In this document: positions 17,592-25,069 of the stretch, in pieces
Layout of the letters: every line of letters starts with the position of its first letter
Position numbering within the stretch: the stretch's first letter is position 1
Source: Streptomyces sp. NBC_01210
Lineage (GTDB): Bacteria; Actinomycetota; Actinomycetes; Streptomycetales; Streptomycetaceae
DNA length: 64,000 nucleotides
Direction of reading: 5' to 3'
Assembly (NCBI RefSeq): GCF_036010325.1
Contig: NZ_CP108549.1
Coordinates: forward strand, 7,068,001-7,132,000
The notes under the pieces: model-generated
The model's database searches: none
Told to the model about the DNA's origin: nothing
The model's input: the letters and a program-made list of their open reading frames with translations, nothing else
Made by a program: the position numbers and the translations under genes

Positions 17592-18509
17592 GTGAAACCC
17601 GGCCGTACACTCGCCGCCGCGCTCGCCGAAGGGGTCGTCGTCCTCGACGGCGGGCTGTCCAACCTGCTGGAGGCACAGGGCTGCGATCTGGCCGACGGCC
17701 TCTGGTCGGCACGGCTGCTGGCCGACGATCCACGGCAGATCGAAGCGGCCCACACGGCGTATGTACGAGCGGGCGCCCAGGTCCTCATCACCTCCAGCTA
17801 CCAGGCCACCTTCGAGGGCTTCGCGCGCAGAGGCGTGGCGCGGGAGCAGGCCGCGGAGCTGCTCGCCCGCAGCGTGGATCTGGCGCGGAGTGCGGGTGAC
17901 GCGGCTCGGCGGGAGGTATGGGTCGCGGCCTCGGTGGGGCCGTACGGCGCGATGCTCGCGGACGGCAGCGAGTACCGGGGCCGGTACGGGCTGTCCGTGC
18001 CGGAGCTGGAGCGCTTCCACCGGCCGAGGATCGAAGCCCTGGCGGCGGCGGGCCCCGATGTGCTCGCCCTGGAGACGGTGCCGGACGCGGACGAGGCGGA
18101 GGCGCTGCTGCGGGCGGTCGAGGGGTGCGGGGTGCCGGTCTGGCTCTCGTACAGCATCGCCGGTGAGCGGACCCGGGCAGGCCAGGAGCTGATTGCGGCC
18201 TTCGCTCTCGCCGCGGGACGGGAGCAGGTGATCGCCGTCGGGGTGAACTGCTGCGAGCCGGGTGACGCGGACCGTGCGGTGGAGCTCGCGGCGGCGGTGA
18301 CGGGCAAGCCGGTGGTCGTCTACCCGAACAGCGGAGAGCGGTGGGACGCTGCCCGGGGGGCGTGGCGCGGCGGAGTCACCTACGACCCGCTGAGAGTGCG
18401 GGACTGGCTGGCGTCCGGGGCCCGGCTGGTCGGCGGCTGCTGCCGGGTGGGACCGGGACAGATCGAGGAGCTCGCGGCACTCGCGACCTCTGCGGAAGGC
18501 GAGCTGTAG
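17592..18509 (+). CDS. mmuM: Homocysteine S-methyltransferase
   Basis: A 305-residue zinc enzyme that methylates homocysteine to methionine, using S-methylmethionine or AdoMet. The substrate barrel opens with VVLDGGLSNLLEAQGCDL. The zinc cysteines are seen in GVNCCEP (about residue 220) and in the C-terminal GGCCRVGPGQIEEL pair. ITSSYQAT is the usual loop. The GTG start is preceded by GGGAG. Length matches the ~300-residue MmuM/YagD type. Confidence 0.9.
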   Translation: MKPGRTLAAALAEGVVVLDGGLSNLLEAQGCDLADGLWSARLLADDPRQIEAAHTAYVRAGAQVLITSSYQATFEGFARRGVAREQAAELLARSVDLARSAGDAARREVWVAASVGPYGAMLADGSEYRGRYGLSVPELERFHRPRIEALAAAGPDVLALETVPDADEAEALLRAVEGCGVPVWLSYSIAGERTRAGQELIAAFALAAGREQVIAVGVNCCEPGDADRAVELAAAVTGKPVVVYPNSGERWDAARGAWRGGVTYDPLRVRDWLASGARLVGGCCRVGPGQIEELAALATSAEGEL

Positions 18510-18689
18510 GGCCGGTCCGCCGTGGACGGACTGCGGAGCCGGTCCGCCGCGGGGTTATCCGGCCCGGGCAACCGCCCGCACCGGGGCTCATTTTCCGCGG
18601 TGGTGCCCAGCCGTAGGGGTGAGGGGTTCGTGCACGTGTGTGAGTCGCAGCGGTGACAAAGGACGGGGACTTCGGAGCCGGACCAGCCG

Positions 18690-18850
18690 ATGGTCGCCGT
18701 CGACCCGGGCCTGCTGGAGCGGGCGGTCGCCAACATTGTCGAGAACGCGATCGTGCTGGCCGACACCAGCACGGGTTCGTTCTCGGGGTCGCCCGCGGGT
18801 TCGCCGAAGCGATCGGCGGCGAGCACCGGCAGGGGGCGGTGGTGCCTGGT
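18690..18850 (+). pseudogene. Remnant of a KdpD-type sensor histidine kinase ATPase domain
   Basis: One frame from 18690 gives VAVDPGLLERAVANIVENA, the N-box of a histidine kinase. A second frame around 18777-18830 gives VLGVARGFAEAIGGE, which matches the kinase G2 region (GLGLAVARGFAEAMGG) used by KdpD. The ~40 residues that should separate the two motifs are mostly missing and the frame changes, so this is a deleted, frameshifted fragment. The remaining bases between 18510 and 18690 show nothing else recognisable. Confidence 0.6.
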
Positions 18851-20967
18851 CATTCGAGGGTCTGTTGGAGGCTGATGAGAAGCAGGGCGATGTCGTCGAC
18901 GGGGGCGGGGGCGTGCCGGATCAGGGTGTCGGCCATGGCATCGAGGTTGCCGGCGTCTGCGTGTTCGAGGAGTCCGGCGAGCGCGGCGATGGCGTCGTCG
19001 GGGTCGACTCCGGGTTCTTCGATGAGTCCGTCGGTGTAGAGGAGGAGCACGCAGCCGGGCGGCAGGGGGAGCTCCAGGGCCGGGTAGTCGGCTGCTGGGT
19101 CGATGCCGAGCAGAAGGCCGGGAGGGACGCGCAGGACTTCGGTGTGGCCGTCGGCGTGGCGCACCAGGGGCCGGGGGTGGCCTGCGCTGGCCAGACAGAG
19201 GGCGTGGCGGGCCAGGTCGAGGTGGGCGTAGAGGCAGCTGGTGAACAGGCCCGGGTCGAGATCGATGAGCAGACGGTTGGTCCGGCTGAGGACGTCGCCG
19301 GGGGGCACGCCGATGGTGGCGTGGGCGTGGACAGCGGTGCGGACCTGTCCCATGAGGGCGGCGGCGTCGATGTTGTGGCCCTGGACGTCGCCGATGGCCG
19401 CGGCGGCGGTGGTGTCATTGAGGCGGATGAGGTCGTAGAAGTCGCCTCCGACTTCCAGGCCGTGTCCGGCGGGCAGGTAGCGGGCGGCCACGTTCAGGCC
19501 TGGGATGTGGGGGAGGGTGTGGGGCAGCAGGGCGGCCTGGAGGCGGTGGGCGACGTTGTGCTGTGTGTCGTAAAGGCGGGCGCGGTCCATGGCCTGACCG
19601 ATCAGTCCGGCCAGTGAGGTGAGGACCGCGCGTTCGGTGGGCGGGAAACGTTGGGGCCGGTCGTAGGCGAGGACGAGGGAGCCGATCGTGCGGCCGGAAG
19701 CGATCAGCGGCAGAAAGGCCCAGGACGCCATGCCGTCCTCATCCACGGCCGGAGGGTAGGCGCGCTTGAGGTCGTCGAAACTGGCGACGAAGCTCGGGAC
19801 GCCGCTGGCCAGCACGCGGGCAGCGGGGATGTCCGACGTCAAAGGGATGGCGTCGAAGTGGTCCATGAGTGCGTCGTCGTAGCCGCGGTAGCCGAGGATC
19901 TTCAGACGGCCCTCCTCCGCGGCCATCAATGCCATGGCCTGCGCCCCGAGTGCGGGCAGGAGCTGGTCGGCCGTCTGGTCCACGACGTCCTTCACACCGA
20001 CGGCCTCGGTGAGCGTGGCGGCCAGGTGCATCAAGTGGTAGAGCACAGTGGCGCGGCTCGGTCCGGCGGCCGCCGCGGGCCGGGTGGCAGGACCGTCCTC
20101 GACGGGGCTGCTGGGGGCGATGTGGACGCTGATGCCGGAAGCGTCCGGATACAGCTCGAACGACAGCCACGTATCCGGCGGGCGCAGCGCCGTGAACGCG
20201 GTGGGCAGCTGGCCGACCAGCGCAGCCCGGTAACGGTACTCGACTTCGGGGACGTCCATCCACGGCAGCGCCTCCCAGGGCCGGGCGCCCAGCAGATCGC
20301 CGGCGTCGGCTCCGACGAGGTCGGCGGCCCCTGTGGTGATGAAGGTGATCCGGCCGCTCAGGTCCAGCGCACAGGACCCGCCGGGCAGGCGGTCGATGAA
20401 CGCAGCCATCTCCTCGGCCGGTCCCAGTGCGCGGCCGCGCACTGGGACCAGGATCCGCGGCCGGTCCTGCGGCACCAGGTCGCCGTGATCGGCAACCTCC
20501 CGCAGGATGCGGCCCAGACGGTGGCAGCCTGCGTCAATGGCGTCACGCTCGCCGGGGCTCAGCTGCGGCGCATGCGCCCCCGGCCACAGCAGCACCAGCC
20601 CGCCCCACACCGTGCTGCCGGAAGCCAGTGGGGCAGCAGCCAACGCGAAGTCATAAGGCAGCACGAGCGACAATCGCGGGTAACGGCGAGCCATCTCCTC
20701 CATGCCGCCGACCCAGACCAGGCGCCGCTCCCGCACGGCGTCCGCCACCGGAATCGGATTGGCCAGCCCCACCCGCGTCCACGGAGCCGCGATCTCACGC
20801 GGAGTCCCCGTCACCGCCGCCAGCCACAGAGCGTTCCCGCCCGGCGGCAGCACATACAGCATGCCCCTGGACGCGACGCTCTCCCGCACCACGTCCATCA
20901 ACGCGGCGTCCATCAGCTGCCTGCCGGGACCCGCATCGGCACGGAAGCCGGCCCGGTTCTGGCTCAT
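18850..20967 (-). CDS. PAS/GAF sensor SpoIIE-family serine phosphatase
   Basis: A 705-residue PP2C-type phosphatase. The order is: an N-terminal GAF-like region (~20-160), a PAS-like domain (~195-280, CALDLSGRITFITTGAADLV), a GAF domain (~325-480) and the C-terminal SpoIIE/PP2C catalytic domain (~490-705). Catalytic motifs include LEVGGDFYDL, AIGDVQGHN and LLLYTDGLIEEPG, with the metal-binding aspartates present. Such proteins dephosphorylate anti-anti-sigma factors to switch sigma-factor modules. No sigma or anti-sigma partner gene is visible alongside, so it may act in trans. The ATG at 20967 has a GAGG ribosome site upstream. Confidence 0.88.
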   Translation of the reverse strand: MSQNRAGFRADAGPGRQLMDAALMDVVRESVASRGMLYVLPPGGNALWLAAVTGTPREIAAPWTRVGLANPIPVADAVRERRLVWVGGMEEMARRYPRLSLVLPYDFALAAAPLASGSTVWGGLVLLWPGAHAPQLSPGERDAIDAGCHRLGRILREVADHGDLVPQDRPRILVPVRGRALGPAEEMAAFIDRLPGGSCALDLSGRITFITTGAADLVGADAGDLLGARPWEALPWMDVPEVEYRYRAALVGQLPTAFTALRPPDTWLSFELYPDASGISVHIAPSSPVEDGPATRPAAAAGPSRATVLYHLMHLAATLTEAVGVKDVVDQTADQLLPALGAQAMALMAAEEGRLKILGYRGYDDALMDHFDAIPLTSDIPAARVLASGVPSFVASFDDLKRAYPPAVDEDGMASWAFLPLIASGRTIGSLVLAYDRPQRFPPTERAVLTSLAGLIGQAMDRARLYDTQHNVAHRLQAALLPHTLPHIPGLNVAARYLPAGHGLEVGGDFYDLIRLNDTTAAAAIGDVQGHNIDAAALMGQVRTAVHAHATIGVPPGDVLSRTNRLLIDLDPGLFTSCLYAHLDLARHALCLASAGHPRPLVRHADGHTEVLRVPPGLLLGIDPAADYPALELPLPPGCVLLLYTDGLIEEPGVDPDDAIAALAGLLEHADAGNLDAMADTLIRHAPAPVDDIALLLISLQQTLE

Positions 20968-21406
20968 TCAGCCTCCTCGGGCATCGGCATCGGCATCGGT
21001 CGGCGCAGAGCCCCGCATCCGACCGAAACGCGCCCTGGCCGCCACACCAACGAGGCCCAGGCCCGCCCCGATCTCCGCCCGGCTCGCACTGGCCTGCCGG
21101 TCGGCCGGCACCGCCGAGCGCACCAGCTGCCCCGCCCCCTGCGGAACCCCGGCAACCACAGCACAATGACGCCCCCCAGCCGGCCCCGGCGGGCGGCGGC
21201 CACGTCCCGCCGACTCCGGCAGGGCTGCGCCGCGCCAGCCACACCCACCATCACCCATATACGGACAATACGTCCGTCCAATCGCGACGACACGCGGAGG
21301 TCGGCGCTCAAGGGGAAGCGGGAGCCGTCCGCCCTCCTTCCGGGCCCCTACCGCTCACGCGGGCCTCGCGGCGACGCGTGCTCCGATTGCCGTAGCGCGG
21401 CGCAGC
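20968..21406. other. 439-bp stretch without a confident gene
   Basis: Several overlapping frames are open, including a minus-strand frame 20964-21311 (115 residues) whose stop overlaps the phosphatase start. None gives a recognisable domain, and codon-position GC bias is inconsistent along the stretch. It contains a short GGCATC triplet-pair repeat near 20977. I regard it as decayed or non-coding; a small upstream coding sequence remains possible. Confidence 0.4.
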
Positions 21407-22243
21407 TCAGCCGACGTGGACGCGAGGTCGCCTCGACCGGTTGGGTTCGGCCTCGCGCAGGACTTCGCGGGTGACGGGGGCGACTTCGCCCTGGCCGAAG
21501 AGGAAGAAGCGGAGGAAGTTGGTGAAGGGGTTGCCCTCGGTCCATTCGAAGTAGACGTGCGGCTGCTGTCCGGTTCTATCGCGTACGTGGAGGAGCAGCG
21601 CGGCGAGGGCGTTGGGGATGGAGGAACTCTCCAGGGTCAGGACGCGGTAGCGGCCGTGCAGCACTTCACCGCGTATGTTCAGACCGGCCTCGAACTCCGA
21701 GGGGTCGAGCACGGTCACCTCGACGAAGACGAAGTCCTCCTGGGATGGGACGTCGTTGTCCTTCCGGATCTGATCGATCTTCTCGCGGTACTCGGCGAGA
21801 TCGCGGTTGTCGGGTTCGTTGGCGATGAACCGGATCCTGCGGTTGGCGATGTCGCGTACGAACCGCTCCGCCATGTCGTCCAGCGTCACGCTGGTGACAC
21901 GCAGCTCGAAGGCGCGGGCGAGCCGCGACAGGAGCGAGACGAGGATGATCCCGGCGATGAAGCAGGCGCCGATCTTGACACCGTCGGGCCGTTCGATGAC
22001 GTTGAGGACGGTGGTGTAGAGGAAGACCGCCGATATGACGGCGAAGGCGATCGTCCAGTTGCGCTGTCGGGCGCGGTGGGCGGCGATGGTCACCGCGATC
22101 GCCGCGGAGCAGATGAGCACCAGTACGCCGGTGGCGTAGGCACCGCCCTGGGCGTCGACGTCGGCGTCGAAGATCCAGGTGACCAGGAACGCCACCAGGA
22201 TGAAGACGATCACCATGGGGCGCACGGCGCGCGCCCACTTCCC
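21407..22243 (-). pseudogene. APC-type amino-acid permease, 5'-truncated (C-terminal part only)
   Basis: About 279 codons are intact from the [20 protein letters not shown] region to the stop. They cover the last membrane helices ([20 protein letters not shown], then [28 protein letters not shown]) and a long cytoplasmic tail typical of a Streptomyces APC-family permease ([26 protein letters not shown]). The N-terminal transport helices are absent: homology stops abruptly near 22238-22245, where a plus-strand decarboxylase fragment begins. No start codon or ribosome site fits the junction. A non-functional fragment is the best reading. Confidence 0.75.
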
Positions 22244-23239
22244 GCCGGAGAAGATCGTGATGCACGGCAACGCCAAGAGCCCCGAGGACCTGCTCACCGC
22301 CGTCCGGCCCGGCGTCGGACGCATCGTCGTGGACAGCGCATCGGAGATCGCCCGGCTGTCCGCGATCACACCCGCGGGCACCCGCCAGCAGGTCATGATT
22401 CGGGTGGTGCCGGGCATCGCCGCCGGCGGGCACGCCAAGGTACGCACCGGCACGGACGACCAGAAATTCGGCCTCTCCATCACGGACGGCTCCGCCCAGC
22501 ATGCCGTGGCCCGGGTCCTCGGCCAGCCGCCTCTGGAGCTCGTCGGGCTGCACTGCCACATCGGCTCGCAGGTCGCCACGGTCAAGCCGTACGTGGCCGC
22601 GGTGCGGCGCATGATCGGTCTGATGGTCCGGATACGGGACCAGCACGGCATCGCCCTCCCACAGCTGGACATCGGCGGCGGGCACGCCATCGCCTACCGG
22701 CCCGGCGAGCAGAGCCACGATGTGGGCATCCTGGCCGGCCGGATCCGCGCCGAACTCGAGGACGGCTGCGCCAAGGCCAAGCTGCCCGTGCCCCGGCTCA
22801 CCCTGGAGCAGGGCCGGGCGGTGATCGGCCCCGCCGGGGTCGCCATCTACCGGGTCCTCGCGGTCAAGCGCACCGGGGAGCACACCTTCGTCGCCGTCGA
22901 CGGCGGCATGAGCGACAACCCAGGCCGGCGCTGTACGGGGTGCGGTACGCGCCCCGGCTCATCGGCCGCCCCTCGTCGGTCCCGCCCCGCCTTGTCACTG
23001 TGGTCGGCCGGCACTGCGAGGCGGGCGACGTACTGGCGGACGGTGTGCCACTGTCCGGTGACGTACGCCCGGGCGACCTGCTCGCGGTACCCGCGGCCGG
23101 TGCGTACCACCTGTCCATGGCCTCCGGTTACAACCTTGTCGGCCGCCCGCCCGTCGTCGCCGTCTCGGACGGCCAGGCACGAATGCTCATACGCCGTGAA
23201 TCGCTGGACGACATGAGCCGCCGGGACATCGGCCTGTAG
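22241..23239 (+). pseudogene. lysA: Diaminopimelate decarboxylase, 5'-truncated and frameshifted
   Basis: Homology starts at [17 protein letters not shown] and runs through [22 protein letters not shown] and FVAVDGGMSDNP, all typical of the PLP decarboxylase that makes lysine. The N-terminal ~90-100 residues, including the PLP-binding lysine, are absent. A single-base loss after the CCC at 22919-22921 shifts the frame: the following bases read PALYGVRYAPRLIG in the next frame and continue normally to MASGYNLVGRPPVV and a stop at 23239. Truncation plus a frameshift shows that this copy is dead. A functional lysA must be elsewhere. Confidence 0.82.
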
Positions 23240-23332
23240 CGCCGAACCCCTCCCCGAACCTGGACCGGGCTCCCCCTCGCCGGAGGGCAAACCAGGGGTG
23301 GTGTCCGGAACCGGCCTCCGATCGGTGCCGAG

Positions 23333-23367
23333 CGAAGCCTCCAGGATTGCTGTCCTGGGGGCCTTCG
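23333..23367. terminator. Imperfect hairpin after the lysA remnant
   Basis: The arms 23333-23346 and 23353-23367 form a 14-bp stem with one bulged C and one G-U pair around a 6-base loop. It is a likely terminator of the old decarboxylase transcript, sitting about 95 bases after its stop. Confidence 0.55.
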
Positions 23368-23420
23368 TATGCCTGGCTCCGAGCGGACCGGATCGAATCC
23401 GGGTCCGAAACTCAGTGGTT

Positions 23421-23450
23421 GCCTCTGACTGCCTCCGATAGCCTCTGAAA
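23421..23450. repeat. Three decamer direct repeats upstream of hen1
   Basis: GCCTCTGACT, GCCTCCGATA and GCCTCTGAAA follow each other without gaps, about 65 bases before the hen1 start. The rest of the 23240-23512 gap contains only the hairpin and no gene. The repeats could be operator half-sites or chance. Confidence 0.5.
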
Positions 23451-23512
23451 CCCGTCCTAGCAGGTCACAGCCGTTTCAGCCCGTATGAGCGAAGGTCAAA
23501 GAGGTACGTCGG

Positions 23513-25069
23513 ATGTTCCTGACGATCAGTACGACCGGTACGCCCGAACGTCCAGCCACCGACCTCGGCTTTCTGCTGCACAAGCATCCCGACAAGGCGC
23601 AGACGTTCTCCACCTCGCACAGTACGGCGCATGTCTTCTACCCCGAGGCATCCGCCGAACGCTGCACGTCCGCGCTGCTGCTGGAGGTGGATCCGGTGGC
23701 GCTGGTGCGACGAGGCAAGGGCAAGGGCCGTGGTGGCGCGCCGGATTCGGCGCTCGCGCAGTACGTCAACGACCGGCCGTACGCCGCGTCTTCGCTGCTG
23801 GCCGTCGCGTTGAGCACCGTGTTCAAGAGCGCCCTGCGGGGTGTGTGCGCCGCGCTGCCCGGGCGCGCCGAGGAGCCGATGCAGCTGCGCGTCGAGGTGC
23901 CCGCGCTGCCCGCGCGCGGTGGCGCCGAGCTGGTCCGAAAGCTCTTCGGGCCGCTGGGCTGGGCCTCGGTCGAGGCGGAGCCGGTGGCGCTGGACGCGAA
24001 GTTCCCCGAATGGGGCGAGTCCCGCTACGTACAGCTGGTGCTCGAAGGGGAGCTGCGGCTGGCCGACGCGCTGCGGCAGTTGTACGTCCTGCTGCCGGTG
24101 CTCGACGACGCCAAGCACTACTGGGTCGCTCCCGACGAGGTGGACAAGCTGCTGCGGGCGGGCGAGGGCTGGCTGGCCGAGCACCCCGAGCAGAAGCTGA
24201 TCACCAGCCGCTATCTGTCGCGCCGCTGGGGGCTGACCCGGCAGGCGATGGAACGTCTTGAGCTGGTGCGGCTTGCCGAGGCCGACGACCTCGAGGTCGA
24301 GGACGTGGACAACGCCGTGGACGAGACGACGGACACCGAGGAGAAGCCGGTGCCGCTCGCCGAGCAGCGGCGGGACGCGATTCTTGAGGCGCTGCGCACG
24401 GCCGGAGCGAGCCGGGTGCTCGACCTGGGCTGCGGGCAGGGCCAGTTGGTGCAGGCGCTGCTCAAGGATGTGCGCTTCACCGAGATCGTCGGGGTGGACG
24501 TGTCCGTGCGGGCGCTCACCATCGCAGGGCGCCGGCTGAAGCTGGACCGGATGGGCGAGCGGCAGGCCGCGCGCGTCAAGCTGCTGCAGGGTTCGCTCAC
24601 GTACACCGACAAGCGGCTCGGCGGGTACGACGCCGCCGTGCTGAGTGAGGTCATCGAGCACCTCGATCTGCCGCGACTGCCCGCGCTGGAGTACGCGGTG
24701 TTCGGATCCGCCCGGCCGCAGACCGTGGTCGTGACAACGCCGAACGTCGAGTACAACGTCCGCTGGGAGACGCTGCCCGCCGGGCATGTGCGCCACGGCG
24801 ACCACCGCTTCGAGTGGACGCGCGCGGAATTCCGCTCCTGGGCGCATGCCGTCGGCGAACGGGACGGCTACGGCGTCGAGTTCGTCGCCGTGGGGCCCGA
24901 CGACCCCGAGGTGGGGCCGCCCACCCAGATGGCTGTCTTCACCAGGAGCGACGAGACTGAGAAGACCAAGAACACCGGCAGGACCCGAAACACCGGCAAG
25001 AACCGGAACTCCGACGAGAACCGGAACACCGACAAGACCGAGGCCGAGAAGGAGGCGAAGGCCGCATGA
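23513..25069 (+). CDS. hen1: RNA 3'-terminal ribose 2'-O-methyltransferase Hen1
   Basis: A 518-residue protein. The N-terminal half is the bacterial Hen1 Pnkp-interacting domain (FSTSHSTAHVFYPEASAERC near residue 30). The C-terminal half is a SAM methyltransferase with VLDLGCGQGQLVQALL at about residue 302. The metal set appears as SEVIEHLDLP (E-x-x-E-H) with a later histidine in RHGDHRFEW. Hen1 marks the 3' end of a cleaved RNA with 2'-O-methyl before Pnkp seals it, which blocks repeated cleavage by ribotoxins. The last ~45 residues are a Lys/Asn/Thr-rich repeat tail. The stop overlaps the pnkp start (ATGA). Confidence 0.93.
   Translation: MFLTISTTGTPERPATDLGFLLHKHPDKAQTFSTSHSTAHVFYPEASAERCTSALLLEVDPVALVRRGKGKGRGGAPDSALAQYVNDRPYAASSLLAVALSTVFKSALRGVCAALPGRAEEPMQLRVEVPALPARGGAELVRKLFGPLGWASVEAEPVALDAKFPEWGESRYVQLVLEGELRLADALRQLYVLLPVLDDAKHYWVAPDEVDKLLRAGEGWLAEHPEQKLITSRYLSRRWGLTRQAMERLELVRLAEADDLEVEDVDNAVDETTDTEEKPVPLAEQRRDAILEALRTAGASRVLDLGCGQGQLVQALLKDVRFTEIVGVDVSVRALTIAGRRLKLDRMGERQAARVKLLQGSLTYTDKRLGGYDAAVLSEVIEHLDLPRLPALEYAVFGSARPQTVVVTTPNVEYNVRWETLPAGHVRHGDHRFEWTRAEFRSWAHAVGERDGYGVEFVAVGPDDPEVGPPTQMAVFTRSDETEKTKNTGRTRNTGKNRNSDENRNTDKTEAEKEAKAA

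Noticed and set aside
23380..23410. T-arm-like sequence (CCGGATCGAATCCGG) suggesting a tRNA or attachment site
   Set aside because: No acceptor stem, D-arm or anticodon arm could be built around it, and no matching second copy that would mark an att site was found in the window.
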